From Flammula alnicola (taxonomy: Eukaryota > Basidiomycota > Agaricomycetes > Agaricales > Strophariaceae): a stretch of DNA of 64,000 nt. The stretch covers positions 124,001-188,000 of the forward strand of contig JADNRV010000092.1 of assembly GCA_015499995.1 (NCBI GenBank), given 5' to 3'. The position numbers and the translations under genes were made by a program. Positions 1 to 12,981 of this stretch are shown one piece after another. How positions within the stretch are numbered: the first letter of the stretch is position 1; the number at the start of each line of letters is the position of its first letter. The notes under the pieces are model-generated. The model searched no databases and was not told the origin of the DNA. It saw nothing but the letters and a program-made list of their open reading frames with translations.

Positions 1-976
1 CACCTGTGACCAAGCTTGCCACAGCTCCTGGAATTCCGTTCCTTTCAAGAACAGACGAGACTATTTTTGTAACTGCAATAGCACATAAAGGTGTTGTTGG
101 AGACGGCTTCCATAATGTGGCATTGCCGCAGCCAATGAAAGTGACAAGTTCCTAAATCGGCGTAAGAGGGATAAGGGAAATATAACAAATCGCCGCACCA
201 GCCGTAGACAGCTACGGGAAAGTTGAAGGCAGATAATACTGCAACTACCCCTAACGGGTTGGGGACTACATTCCGTGTGAGTGTAAACTGCTCCGCGTAC
301 GGTCATTTGTCCAGACCTTCAAGGATAGAGTGCCCTGAGCGCTCTGAAGCCACGACCCGTCCGTTCATCATTCTTGAGAGGCCGACGGCATAGTCGCACT
401 AATGTCGATTTTACCTCATGCGTCAAAACGTGGCCCTGTTCATGTAAATGAAAAACTCACAATGTCGACGAATTCTTGTACTTCACCTACTCCTTCGGTC
501 TTAATCTTCCCCATTTCAAGAGATACAAGAGCACCAAGATCTTCGCGCTATCCCATATCCGGTCAGTAACATATATTATTACAGTAAAGATCGCCTTGCC
601 TTCGCGGAAAGTGCTTCTCTTATCTGTCTAAGGAGTTCTCCGCGGCGAGGAGCAGGAATAACTGAAGAAAAATAGTTGGTGCCGTATATAAACAAGCTAG
701 CAGAGAGCTTACTGCGAAAATGCGTGTAGGCCTCACGAGTTCTTTCGAGGGTGCTATGGAGCTCCTCTGGCGTAGCAGACTTCACTCTAGCGAGAACTTC
801 TCCAGTAGTGGGACAGATAGAAGACATGACATCTCCTGATCCTTTCCACTGACCATCGTAAACCCTGAGATTTCACCTGTGGTGGGGATACCCAATGACG
901 ACAAGATGTTAGACGCTCTTGTCGACAAGAGACGCGCCAGAGACCGTCCATAAGCCAAATTTCGCCTAATGAGCAT
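1..976 (-). CDS. ALDH7-family aldehyde dehydrogenase, N-terminal part, cut by window edge
   Basis: Family 7 aldehyde dehydrogenase (antiquitin / alpha-aminoadipic semialdehyde dehydrogenase), which oxidises semialdehydes with NAD. The ATG at 976 opens a basic leader that looks mitochondrial. Readable family blocks are [41 protein letters not shown] (split here over codons), GNATLWKP and [10 protein letters not shown]. Splicing out introns at about 712-662, 599-548, 460-399, 316-266 and 198-152 joins them; the 599-548 intron starts GC rather than GT. Two single-base deletions break the frame, one near 863 (a CCC run on the plus strand) and one near 128 (between SLSLA and CGNATLW). The NAD-binding and catalytic Cys parts lie beyond position 1. 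The family is certain; whether the gene works depends on whether the frameshifts are real. Confidence 0.85.
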
Positions 977-1890
977 CGTGGTTAATCCCTCGGAGAGTTA
1001 ACGCTTGAAGACGCGTAGACCGCCTGACGAGGGAGAGAAAGATAGCAAAGGACACGAAGCATGACTCGTGCGATAGGTGGAGGCGGATGATCCGTCCATT
1101 CTGATGTATTAATGTCATGTGACTGCGACCTTAATACGCGGCCCGCACTAATGCAATGCGGGCTTCAAGCTAAATCATCTCAATCTTCGCTGCAAACGAC
1201 GGCAAGCCCGATAACTATCAATCCACGCTCGTCCATATATACCATAAGCTAAGTATGCATGAGCTGTGACCTGACGGCCGAGATACCAGAGATGTTGCAT
1301 GTAATATACTTTCAAGTAAGTAAATGATATATCACAACTGAAAACAACCTCCAGGGGCTACGTCGGTATGAGTTCACCCACCCCACTGCTTCCCCTGCAT
1401 ATATATCAAACCTAACTGTGAAAAAGATGATCAGGACCAGGATGTATTTCCAGCTAGAGCATATTGCTTGATACGAACCACGTTAAATTTAGCGCCTACA
1501 GGAATAATGGGTCCTGGAATTTGGTGCCGTTATATCATCTGGCAGTACTTACTGGAACAACTCCTTCAATAAATCTATACGTCTTGTTGATTTAACGATG
1601 GAATCACCGACAATGAACGCTAGCAACAAATTCCAAATTATTACGATCTCATCGTGTCCAAATTCGCCTATCTGTCTCATTGACCAATTTGACCATGTGG
1701 TATCAGTTAAATAAATTATGCAAGATAAGTATTCAGTACTCAGTGCTTGATCAGCTCCTAAAAAACGGTTACAACTTACGATAGATAGCTAACTAAGACA
1801 GCCTCACTCATCGTGTCCGACCTGGCTGATCGAGAACCCCCAATCCATCACATAGTAATGGAGTTAAGCGTGCTCTAAGCATAAGCCTGA
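977..1890. other. Gene-free, AT-rich spacer
   Basis: Upstream of the ALDH7 start. No open frame with recognisable protein character on either strand. A short perfect hairpin (7-bp stem GCCCGCA/TGCGGGC, 9-nt loop) lies at 1141-1163; nothing else ties it to a function. Confidence 0.5.
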
Positions 1891-2178
1891 ATGTCAATGA
1901 CGACTCAAGCCGAGCCACACCGAGGAACAGAAGACCCATCAACCTTCACTATGTCGAGTCCTTCTCACAAGACCTCCACGGGCGGTCCCGGTCGTTCCAT
2001 TGTGCGGGGAAGGGTTGCCGCTTTGCTTCCTCTCGTACAATTAACGCGTCTATTCGTCACTGGTGCCCATATGCTCACGAGCGGCGAGACTTATGCTTCT
2101 GACATACTTGCAAAAGGAATTGCGGGGTCACTGGCAAAGCCGGGGTTGAAGTGTTGTAGATGGTTGTTCGATCTGTAA
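1891..2178 (+). CDS. Small hypothetical ORF, 95 aa
   Basis: Open from an ATG at 1891, 95 residues, Ser/Thr-rich N-terminus followed by a moderately hydrophobic stretch (AALLPLVQLTRLFV) that could be a weak membrane segment or chance. I recognise no family. It lies convergent with the end of JIP5, only about 125 bp away. It could equally be a chance ORF, so treat it as a placeholder. Confidence 0.2.
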   Translation: MSMTTQAEPHRGTEDPSTFTMSSPSHKTSTGGPGRSIVRGRVAALLPLVQLTRLFVTGAHMLTSGETYASDILAKGIAGSLAKPGLKCCRWLFDL

Positions 2179-2303
2179 ATCAATGGTTCAGGTCTGCCAT
2201 GGGAATGCCTGCCCCTAACCGAGATGTTATATTTGACAAATCCTGGTACCAAACAATCCAAAAAGATTCCTAAGGTTGATACACGAAAAAAAGTCACCCG
2301 GTG

Positions 2304-4120
2304 CTACAGTTCATCAAAAAAGGAACGCTCAATTGCGACGATATGCTTGCCCTTCTTCTTTTTTGTGGCTATCAGTGGGAACCCTTTTTCACCTCCGTTT
2401 TCGCTTTTTGGGCGGGGGCTCATCCGAATCTTCGCCCGAGTCCTCGTCCTCGATGGCCTCCTCTGTAACGGCCGAAAGCTCCGGAATTTGCTGCGAATCA
2501 TCATCTGGTCCGCGGTCAACTTCGAGATCACTGTCCTTGTCCGAGATTTCAACTCCCAAAGCTCCTTTGCTATCCTCGCCGTCTTTATCCCTGAAGAACC
2601 CTCTAAATCGGTCATCCTCAACACCTCCTCGTGGCCCACGCTTCCTACCCACCATCTTTTCTGGTGTTCAGATTCTCCAATATCCTGATCTTCATCATTT
2701 TCTTTTTGCCGATTCTCGAGGATTTATCTTTATCCGTAAGCGTTTCAGTCGGTTCGATAGATAGTTGGCCGTGTCCGCCACCGATTGCAATACGTTCGAT
2801 GGGCCACTCGCCATGATCCGCTACGACGCCCAATAATTTTGTGGGCAGAATTTGGACAGCACGAACATATCCATCCGATGAACCTGTAAGAATCGTGCTC
2901 GCCGTATCAACATTTGGCAGATCGGAAGGCAAAGCACACAGTGCATCAACTGATAAAGGATGGCTAAAACCTCTCATTTAGCGTATATTTTGGCGAAGAA
3001 CATTGTATTTCACGTACCCAGGCACCCGATCGACGCAGTCCCCCCACCCGCTACTGCGATTGAATATGGAAAGAATTCCAAGTTGGGTTCCCACAACTAC
3101 TTTCGTTGCTCTGTAAAAGAAAAGAATAAATTTGCTCTCAAACTGCAAATGAAGGTGGAAATAGAAGTCCATGAAAGGTGAAACGATCATGGGAACCAAG
3201 GGCGGTAGCTCATACAAATGATCATACCCCGACCACACACCGAATTCTATTTATCATAGATATGTTCTTCTCGGGGTTTCCATCCCTCAAGAACCAAGAA
3301 CAGGGTGAAAAGAGAGAGACGAACCCTTTAATCGCGACGATAGATAGTAATTCATCCTCCTGATCTTCGGATTGGGCAAGAGGCTCTGGCTTTTTTGATC
3401 TTACGTCCATAACAGACAAGGTACCATCTCCACTATATGTCCGGTTATACACTATTGAGTGTCATACGGACGCGATTGCCGTTAGCACACACCTTGTTGC
3501 GACCAGCTGCCGCTTGTCATCTAACCAGAGAAAATCACTGATGTAATCGAAATGTTGGGTGTACGTTCGTATCGAATCTCTCTGCCGAGGATCCCAAAGC
3601 TATGGTGAATGTTATTTAGTTCACGAAAGTTTAAAGGGAAGATGAGCCCCACACCTTCACGGTGCCATCATCATCCCCAGTCGATAACAACCAAGGCATG
3701 AGATATTTAACGCGATTTATAGGCGAGCTGAAATCAATATAAATCAATACATCAAAAGCCGAAAGCCCAGCGTAAGAAGTTGACTAACTCGTGCGCTCCA
3801 GGGCGAGAATCGATGCTCTCGGTAACCGTGTCAATTGTGCTGAAGGGCATGGATCAGCATGTCCGAATAGGATTACATATAGCAGCATACTTCAATGCCT
3901 TCCCTTTCCCCACTGCGTATAGATGGGACCCATCCCCATCTAACGATAGGCCTCGACACGACGATTTCGATGGTCGTACTGAGAAAGCGGCTTTGTGGTT
4001 GCCTTGCTCATCATAACAGAAAGCCTTCACGTGTCCGGTAAGAAGGCCGGTGTATACTGTCGAGAATGTTGGGTGGAAGACGACATCAAAAATCTGGGCA
4101 CCAACTGGGATTTCTGGCAT
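2304..4120 (-). CDS. JIP5: WD-repeat ribosome-biogenesis protein JIP5 (WDR55 family)
   Basis: Nucleolar WD40 beta-propeller protein of the JIP5/WDR55 family, needed for 60S ribosome biogenesis in yeast. The ATG at 4120 gives MPEIPVGAQIFDVVFHP, the typical start. The family blocks follow in order: TGLLTGHVKAF, SVRPSKSSCRGLSLDGDG, STGDDDGTVKVWD, SGDGTLSVMDVRS, VVVGTQLGILSIFNRSSGWG, ILTGSSDGYVRAVQI, RWWVGSVGHEEVLRMTDL, then an acidic region and the terminal RSFFDEL at 2304. They are separated by short introns plus one longer intron (about 3325-3120). Frameshifts separate the last blocks, near 2700 (A/T homopolymer), near 2600 (GGG where GGGG is needed) and near 2400. Without correction the C-terminus is scrambled. 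Upstream in-frame codons before 4120 have no ATG. Confidence 0.85.
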
Positions 4121-4275
4121 CGAGGATAACCACAAGTTGGGTTGGTCCGACAAATGGATTCGGCTAACCCCGGAAATTTGCCACTATTTGGCTCGGTGGG
4201 ACTTTGCAGGCCCGTCACGTTCTGTGAGGTTCCGTCCCAAACTTAGAACTTTATTAATATCAATGATGAATCAAT

Positions 4276-4396
4276 GATAAGTAATAATCTGTCCGATCCT
4301 CAAGTATTAAGACTTCAAATCAGAATATAGGAGAAAGGAAACAACTTGACCGGCCTACGCGACTTATAAGTAACAATCTGTCCGATCCCCAAGTAA
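4276..4396. repeat. Direct repeat, two 29-30 bp copies
   Basis: TAAGTAATAATCTGTCCGAT... at 4276-4305 recurs with two substitutions at 4367-4396, 91 bp apart. It lies upstream of JIP5, possibly in its promoter, and probably reflects a local tandem duplication. Confidence 0.7.
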
Positions 4397-5842
4397 AGGG
4401 GAGGATTGTTTGCGGTCTTTACCTTGCTTCTTGCCTCGAACATTTTCATCACTGTTAAGTATACCAGCTAAGTTCACGTTTGAACATGGCAACGCCGACA
4501 TTTATTCGAAGAACCACAGGCTGATATATCGTGCCAGCTTGTGGTACATAGTTTCAAAAAAGAGGCCTGTCAAGCAAGTCTATTTCTATCCCTGATTTCA
4601 AAAGTCTGTCTGCCAAGTTCTTGCCGATGCCATGAGTTTGAATTCGACATATCAAATGATCCAGCATAAGATATGTTGTCACCACATCAACCACTAGTAC
4701 TGAGGCTACCTGTGCTTCATTAAAAATAGCCCATTCCTAAGTAGCATCTGCTGTTTGATTTTTACCTCAAGGAAGATGAGATTAATGTGGAGTGACCGCT
4801 CGTCGCCGTTTCAAAGCGACACTGTCAACAGTGGCGTCAACAAAAATTTCGCCATATATAGACCTTGTGTGCTATACTATTTGTATGTCTCCAGGCAAAA
4901 TTCCCAGCATACTACCATCATGGTAACGGAAGCCTCCTTATTCCATGTGCAACTCACCACGTTTTGTTAGCTGTTACTGAGCGGTGTACTAGAAATAAGA
5001 AGTTATTGATTCTAACACAGCTTCACACACCTCGGCAGTGTCGACCAGGCCACAAATTCTTCTTCAGTCATACAGGGTCACCAGTAATTATGAATCTTCA
5101 GTTAGGTTAACAGGATCCAAGAATCCCGGATTCCATGAGAACCACAGAAAATCTGAACTGAATTCGCGCGCTCTAGTGAAGAAACTCGGCGGTGAACTCC
5201 CTTGAACTCCCTTGAACTCCCTTGAACTTCCCGCTCTGGTTTGCCCATAAGAGTGAAAGTGAACCAGGCTATTGTCAGTACTTCAAAAAAATATCATCGA
5301 ACTCAACTCATCTACTCGGCAGCATACTATCTTGATACTATCAAGTTTTGACGAAATTAATTATGAATCGCAGAGCCAGGAATTTAATCCTGAGATGAAT
5401 TCGATGAGCCTGAGCTACCCCGATACCTACTCAAAATTCCGAACCGCCTCCTAGCGAACTTGGGGAATTGAATGAGTTACTTCGGACTGATGCACGATCT
5501 GTGATGCTGACTCCTGTACATAGTGGAGCACACAATTTCATATAGTAAATTCAAGGTGAACGTCATTGATAACAGCCCATAACCCACCACGGTTTATGTG
5601 TTTCAAGTTGTATCTTGATGTATCTCAGAAGTGCCATAATACGAGTATCTCTGCCGCCTCCGGCACTTGCATCCTCACCGAGGGACCCCCGAAGAGCTAA
5701 TCACCCAATGTCAACACGGACCCTACGCTTCCGACGTTGCCCTGCCGCCTAAATTTAATTCTCAATTGAATTAGAAAAGCGATGTTTATTATATCCCATA
5801 CAATTGTAGAAGAACGAAAGGGAACGAAGTATAGAAGTCCAG
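4397..5842. other. Intergenic stretch with a 10-bp tandem repeat
   Basis: Lies between the start of JIP5 and the 3' end of the F-box gene. No coding signal recognised. At 5194-5232 the decamer GAACTCCCTT is repeated three times perfectly plus one diverged copy. Confidence 0.5.
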
Positions 5843-7545
5843 CTACACTTCGGCGTCGAGCTGAATCAATGTGCGCAGCCGGTGATAATGTCGGGGATGC
5901 GAACGTTTCAAATCCCATTCTGTCCGATACCGTGCTGGGAAGGTTTCATCGACCTCTTCATGCTTCATCACATTACGAAAGTCGCATACGAGATAGGACA
6001 CGGCCTTTCGGGCTTCCTCAACCGCCTTCGTCAAGACAAAGTCGCAACGGGCGATACAAAGACTCCGAAGGCATAACCCAAAACGGCGGCGATGGTTCAA
6101 GCTGGCAATAAGGACGTCAAGGAACCGTGAGTCGTCAAGATCATGGTGCGAATTAATGGGTGCAGTGGGGGCGACCATAAATCCGCCACTGGAGCAGTCC
6201 ACGTTGTGAAGATAGATATCATTGAGTCTTGGCACCAGCAGTCGCAGAGCTTCTCCCTTGCCCTTCACTCGTTGTCCGTACGATCGCGTGTTCAAAAGGA
6301 GTGACCAAACGAGACCGGATGGTGCTCGACCAGTAATATCTAAGACGCGAAGGGAGGGTAGGGTTCGGAGAAACGGGGTCCACGACTTCTGCGTGACGAT
6401 ATCGACATCTTGCAGAGCGAGGGTATGAATATGTGTTAGCGAAAGAGCTTTCCATATCGCGGTCATAGCGGTTATCATTCCATCATCATTCGGATCGTGT
6501 CCCTCAGGGCTGATAGTAAGGTCGATGGCAGCACCGCCTTCTTCGCAGCCGGCACTGAACGCTCTGATTCGAAAAGATTGTCGAAACTCTGGGTTGAGTA
6601 AAAATCCATCCGTATAACGTGGGCACGATTCATGGCCTGTGAGAACGAGCGTTTCGAGGGGTACACCTTCAGCTCTAGAACATGAATGAGAGCTAAGGCT
6701 TTCAGTGAGCTTCCAGATCGTGGATTTGAGATTCGATGATGTACAGATGTTGCCGATCAGACGAGCAGATGGTGGGAGCTTGATGCACTCCAAAATGTTG
6801 GCGATTTCTGGCACACTCCCCACAAGCGAAATGCACTCCAATTTCGTCAAATTAATCGGTCGTTCTAGGGCCTGAATATCGTCGAATTCGATGTTTATGG
6901 GGAAAGCTCGATCGAGGGTGAGAAATCGAAGCTGTGTGAGCTGCTCGAGCATGAAGAGAAAATATCGGAGGGTTGGTCGTTCCGTCAAAGGTAAGTCGTG
7001 AAGGTGAAAATGCGTGAGGAAAGTGCATCGTGAAGTCAAAAGATAGAATGGAGCATTATGAAGTTCCAAATATTTGAGATTCTTGAGCGGCGGTCCGCTA
7101 GTGGGGAATGAAGGCGGATCATACACATCTGTGAGGCTGTGGGGTTGAGGGATGTCGATATCGAGAATCAAGGATTCCAAGGAGGGATTGGGGTGTGCCA
7201 GAATCTCGAGAAGCGGGTATATTTTCTGAATCGGGGCTCCGAGGTGAATATCTTGAATTCTATGCGCCAGCTGCAGGGTACGGTGCAGTTGGCGGATGTT
7301 CTCATCCGTAACGGTGGTTATGACATGGAGGGAAGACATCTTGGCTCGCGCCGATGTTATCGCATACCATTTGGGATGCGAAAAGTCAACGTATCTCCAG
7401 AGATCCGGGCTCTCCAGAGCCACTCGCCGCCAAATAGAACAAACATAGGAAACGTTGACCCAACTCCACGTATCGCTTCTGCCAACGCTGAGTTGCGCAC
7501 ACGCAATAAACATCTTACGCATGACTTCTTCGGGGAGTGCGCACG
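5843..7545 (-). CDS. F-box / leucine-rich-repeat-like protein
   Basis: Uninterrupted frame of about 567 residues. An F-box-like start (LPEEVMRKMFIACAQL ... VCSIWRRVALESPDLWRYVD) is followed by irregular Leu-rich segments, the plan of the large F-box families of agaricomycetes. Such proteins link a target to the SKP1-cullin ubiquitin ligase. An ATG exists at 7522 but the F-box helix begins upstream (LPEEV), and a splice acceptor TTTTAG sits at 7546, so a 5' exon further right is likely; I could not fix it. No frameshifts seen. The substrate cannot be guessed. Confidence 0.75.
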
Positions 7546-9053
7546 CTAAAATAAGTCTATTGTGATGCTTTGATTCAGTGGCCGCCTGGTTTGACGTTGA
7601 TCTGTAACCATGTCGAAGGAGGGAAGTCTGCGAAGATCACAATACTTATGTCAGTTTGGACGCCCAATGACGAACTGTATCGACTCACTGCAGCGCTTTT
7701 GAAGCGGGGAATGTTGAATGGTCGTATTGAGGAGCTACCGGCGTTGTTATGACCAAATGATGTGATAGAAGGTGCCAGGGAGATAGTTTGAACGGGCATT
7801 ATGATCACGGGTGACGACTCGAATGAGGTCGCGAATAAAGAAAGGTATCGTGGAAATAAGACTCGCAGAAACCGGCAGCGATGTGGCAGTACTCACGCAA
7901 TATGGGAGTCGAGGAAGGAAGAAGCAGCGCCAGACACGATGTGCCTTATAATAGGCCGTCCTAATTGTTTTGAGGATCACTCATTATTATTGCACACTCG
8001 ACTGCATTGTAGGTTTCCCAGGAAAAAGAGCCGACGGGTGATAATAACATGGATCCTGTGGGCTGATCGACTTTAGAGTGGTAGACCTGGAAGACAATAA
8101 GCTGTCGGCTCGTAATTGTTTTTGAGTGTTGGTGCACTTTGGGTACACTGGGAAGGGATAAAGCTCCGAGATCAGTGAGTGGAAAGATACATGACTTTGA
8201 ACCTCGAGGCTAGCTTTAATCTTGTGGCAGAGCTTGAGCTTGAAGCTTTGAATTGAGCTTTGACTCATTTGAAGAGGTGGTGTTGTTGGCGCTTGCCAGT
8301 GGCGCTAAGATTCAGAAGGTGATTATGAGTCTGACGTAAGTGTGCACGTGATTGCTTACCAATCCTGAGGCCTGAACGTTGAACAGCCGTACATACCGAG
8401 TATGCACCACTGACAGTCATGAAGCTTTGAAGCTTGATGGAAGAGTCATAATACTTCTCATATATGCATTTATGTTACGGCAACCCACATCGGTTTTAAA
8501 TAGCCCTTCTGCATTAGCAGTCCGTCGGGATTGATGCATATCGATGGTCTGAGACGAATCAGACGATCGCTCGTTTTCTTTCGGAGGACATTCAAGAAAG
8601 TCGCAGCCCGAGGGTGGTATCATGAGCCTGTCGACTTCGGAGATACATAATTGATACTTATATGAGTAACACAACATTCAACGAGTTATGACGCGTCATA
8701 TATATCCATCAATAAGTTACAGAATTTTAGTGACAAGCTGTCTACGTTGATTCTACGTCGATTCTACGACGAATAGACAACAAGCTCTGGCTTCCCAGTA
8801 CTTAAGCCTCTCCTCCCCAGGCAGGAGCAGACCTGAGGAAGATGTCACTTGAAGCCGAAGTCTTCGACCACTCCAACTTTTCAGCCTTGTTTATTTACAC
8901 AACCAAGCGCACATCCCAGCAACCTTCCACATCCAAAAACCAACCGGCAGGTTCTTCCATGCCCATGGATTGTCTCCGTATATTCCGATAGGGGCGGTCG
9001 AATTCCTGCACGTAAACCATAGATTACCAGACTAGTGCAGTCATGACCTATTA
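7546..9053. other. Spacer; possible first exon of the F-box gene
   Basis: Contains short open frames only. A 5' exon of the F-box gene should lie in the right-hand part of 7560-7900 but is not identifiable. At 8740-8775 a short TTCTACGNCGA-type motif is repeated about three times. Otherwise nothing recognised. Confidence 0.4.
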
Positions 9054-11545
9054 TCATACGTAGTCCTGCTCCCGTTCTCTTTTTTTCTTATTAGCTTCGC
9101 GCTGGTGCCGGGTCTTCCAATATTCGACCGACTCAATGGTAAGATAGAAGGGCCAGCCTAAACGCTTGAAAAACCCTGTCTTCTTGCGGAATATGTATCC
9201 GCTTTGGAAGGCAATGATGATCCATACCGTGACCATGGTGAGAGAAAGAGCCGCCGCGAGGTAGTGCGCAAGAGTTCCGAGCGTCCCTGGGTTTATTTCG
9301 CTCACGTTCATGCCAAAGACACCCTATGAAATATTTTTAAAAGATTTAAGGTAGTTGAAAGCATAGCACCATACCGCTACGAAAGAAGCAGGGAGGAAAA
9401 ACATTGTCAAGTATGCGATTTGTTTCATCTGGGAAAAAATATCAGTGATGACAAGTTTTGGGTGTTCGAGTTAGAAGACCTACAGCTAAATGGACCGAAT
9501 TAGAACTTTTAAACGAGCCTCGAATTGTAATAACAGCCACTTACCAGCACTATCACGAACAGCGGTTTCTGTCATCTGCCGCATGTATCGGCTATCAGTA
9601 ATATTGACGCTGCTGAATACCTGCGACTCTCGTACTCAATTTGTAGTTCGCATAGATTCCGAGGAACTTACAAGATCGTTGACGTTCTTAAGCCTTCGTT
9701 CTTGCATAGTGAGCTCTCCTTGAAGACGTTTTACTTCTGCCAAGAGGTTCGCACACTCCCTGTCCATGATGGTCTGGTTTGCTTTCTTATACTCCTCAGG
9801 TAGTCGTTCCAAGGCTGGATTGACGGTTTCTTGGATAAAAGTGACATGTTTTGCGACATCGTCGAGGAGGGATGAGTAATGCAAGTGATGAGCTCTGATG
9901 ATGTGAAGCTCATGGGTCAAAGACGTCTTTGCCGTTGCAACAATTTGTGTTTCCTGCCGTAGTGATAAGTTCCAGTGTGTAGGGCTGTCCGATGAGTAAA
10001 ACTTACCAATGAGCAAATATGGTCGTAAAGATGCTCCAACGCCTCATCCCAGCCGTACATCGCATGCCACAAGAACGTCAACAGAACAAATGTGGGGTCC
10101 GAGAAGTTCTTGAAGATACTTTGCCAATACACGCTCTCGCCTGGAATCGATGACATTTCAGCGACGCATAACAGGAGAAAACTTTCCCACTACGTGCCTG
10201 CAAACCGAACCCGGTCGTGGAGGAATTCAGCTGTTGTCGGTCCTCCACTCCCAGTTGGATGATATGATATGATTGTGCCGCCGTCAACGTTTCGGACTAG
10301 ATGGACAGCTAGTAGATCCAGAACTAGCATTCGCTTTTCTGTATATATCACAAGTCGACAAGACTAACATAGAGCGTCTTTATTAAGTACTCACTGGAGG
10401 AAAGCGAAAGAGGTGCCTGCGTATCGATTTTTAAAGAAACTGGGAAACGTCCGTTCAGGCCAGGCAAAGTTACGGAAAGAATGATACTGAAAACTAACCA
10501 TGTGAGTGTTGATCGCAATCTTTTGGAGGGCCGCAATTCGGTTCTTGATGATAATATGACGGTTCGGTTTCAGTTATGCGCCCGTCGCTCTTCACCGACC
10601 GCAGATAGGTCAACGTTATCGTTATGTCTGGATGCCAGAAATGTGCATTTCTTTTAGGAATTTCCCGCATAAGGCCAAAAGTTGAATATAAACTTACGGT
10701 CTCCAGACCTGGGCTTGACTTCCTCCTGAAAACGTGATGGAATCCAATTTAAAGATGAGGACCAGAAGAAGGGCTCTATGTTGTATCTAAGAAAATCCTT
10801 AGAAATTGTACCATATTATCAAATTAAATGGAAGGCTCACTTTGCACCGAGCATCTGTAGAATAGGCCCTGAAATATTCTCAATGAATAATGCCTGAACT
10901 CGACTATTATCAGGCTTCTGTCCGGAGAACAGTCAATGTGGATGGGGTTTGCATCAAATTCGGCTTACATACCTTCTTTTGGATTAAACCCGACCAAATT
11001 GCATCTTCCTGGCCGTGGTTCGCAACGACGGGCGGAAGACTGCTGAAGAGCCCATCGTTATCCACTTCAACCTGGTGAATCAAACAGGGTGCATCCTTAG
11101 AGTATTCCTCAATAGCCTTCTGAATCCTGCTTTTCTTGACCTGGGCACGTGTCCAGTTGGGGAAACGAGACTGGGGGTAATTCTTCCAGCAACCTCCGTC
11201 ACAGCTGGCATGATCACAAGAAGGAGGAACTGGGTCCACTTTCGTTTCTAATCGATCGTGATTAACAGCTAGCAAGGCTAGTGTTGAGGAAAAGGAAGAT
11301 CACCAAAGAGAGATGGCGAAATGCTTACCGTCTTCCAAGTCAGCCCATGGCCATGGGGCTGAAGGAGAAGCATGTCGATGAGAGGGCGGTGGAATGCGAC
11401 CTCGGTCATGTTGAAGGTCGGCTGCTGCCCAGCTCGAAGAGATTGACGTGGTGCTTCTTGTGTAGTCCGTGTCGCAGATACCTGCCTCAAAGTCTGCTTT
11501 GAGGGCTTTAGTTGTCGGTAGTGTCAGACCGTTTATAAAAGACAT
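9054..11545 (-). CDS. CorA-like Mg2+ transporter family protein (copy 1)
   Basis: Predicted membrane protein of the CorA superfamily (divalent cation channel). Many short introns separate the blocks. N-terminal SHRHASPSAPWPW; CDHASCDGGCWKNYPQSRFPNW; YNIEPFFWSSSLNWIPSRFQ; DLLAVHLVRNVDGGTIISYHP; SVYWQSIFKNFSDPTFVLLT; a long helical segment (HELHIIRAHHLHYSSLLDD ... LLAEVKRLQGEL); MKQIAYLTMFFLPASFVA as TM1; then GVFGMNVSEINPGTLGTLAHY, which carries the CorA signature GMN, and TM2. The C-terminus is Lys/Arg-rich. I use the ATG at 11545; the frame extends upstream without another ATG. One intron, about 10185-10158, appears to begin GC. It is paralogous to the gene at 19087-21498. No frameshifts seen. 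Confidence 0.82.
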
Positions 11546-12981
11546 CGAGAAGGAAAGTTTCTCTGGTCGCAGGTTGTCTTGAGCGAGAGACAAACTGTTA
11601 TAACTTTAGAGTTAGACGCTGACGAGGAGGTCGCAGCTCCTTTGACATGCAGAGTGCAGCCTTGCGTAGGCCTCAAGGTGGCTAAGCGCCCTAAGCCGTG
11701 CGTACCGGTCGGTGCACGCTTCCAAGTTGAAGCAATTGCCATCGGCTTCCGGAACTGCATATGAAGAGTCAGCTGATCTCAAAGTCAATCATAAGACTCA
11801 GACTCAGAGCGTTCTTCAAACGTGCAAAATGGCTGAGGCAACTCCGGGAGCTTAGTAATAAAAGCTCTGAGGAGTTCGTGCAATGTCACTTCCGTCAATG
11901 ACAAAGTCTGAACTCGGTGAAAAAAATCCCACACGATGCCGGTGTTGAAAAGATCGTAGCAAGGGGCATTAAACCTTCGGATTCCAGATGGCGCCGACTG
12001 GGTGGCCAAGCGGACACACTTCGCAGACTTTGGTTTCGAGGTCTCCTTTAATTGATCGCGTCAAAAGAACTTCCAGGATCGAAAAGTCAAACACAGAAGC
12101 TAATGGCCTGACAGCCTTGGGGGGGTGGTGCTCTGTGGTGCTCCATCGATTAACCCGAGAAGTTGGCCTGGCGAAAGACGACCCACGCCCTGCACCGGGG
12201 CCGCACGGCAAAGAGCCTTCACGTTCCATGGAACCGCGGCGCAGCAGGAGAGTAATCGAGAGCATACTATGCGCAATGGCGGCCGGACTAGCCAGTGCCA
12301 TGCAACAGCCACCCAGAAGGCCATGCATTGGTAAAAGCTTGGCACTGGGAACTACTTAGTACTGGGAAAGAACTTCAGAGGATTCAGAACTTAGGTCAGG
12401 TTCATTAAGTCCACTTTAAAAAACAATTTTACACACAGCATAGGGATTGGACAGTACCTCGGGCCTACTCAATGAATTGGATAACCGAAGGACAGACTCG
12501 GAACACAAGGTCGTCGCCGTAGAGGATAAGAGGAATCGGAGCACAATCGGAGGAGCCATTGTGAACTTGTTCTGATTCAAGTTCAACAACCAAGTCACGG
12601 CCCTACTCATTATGTAATCATCCTCATTCCATCCGGTCGCCCTCGGTACACCGGGAACTGGACAAGATAAAATAAGCCGAGGCTGAAGGAAGGGGTATCA
12701 ATAAAATTAAGGATTCAGGACATGGACTAACTCTACATCTCTAGATCTAACCAACTTCAGCAGGTTATCATTACACCAGAGCATTATGTACCGTTGCTAC
12801 CGCCACCACCCACCGGACGTGCCCTGGACCCTCAAAAGCAAGGGATAAAAAGGAGGTATCAAAAATACGGAATAAAAGGCGAAGGGAGAGCAAGAGAAAC
12901 AAAGTTATTAATATCAATGGCAATAATCCACATATGTATAATCCAAATCGCATCCCAGCCCCGACCCTCAAACCCCCTCAC
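11546..12981. other. Unassigned, relatively GC-rich stretch
   Basis: Several overlapping open frames on both strands at 11,970-12,360 (up to 123 codons) cancel each other as evidence and fit base composition rather than coding. None resembles a family I know. It may hold the promoter and 5' UTR of the CorA-like gene on its left side. Confidence 0.4.

Noticed and set aside
1141..1163. GC-rich hairpin, possible tRNA or terminator
   Set aside because: Only a 7-bp stem and 9-nt loop; no T-loop motif or cloverleaf around it.
11970..12360. Five overlapping long ORFs on both strands
   Set aside because: Mutually exclusive frames in GC-rich DNA, no family resemblance, no convincing splice sites.
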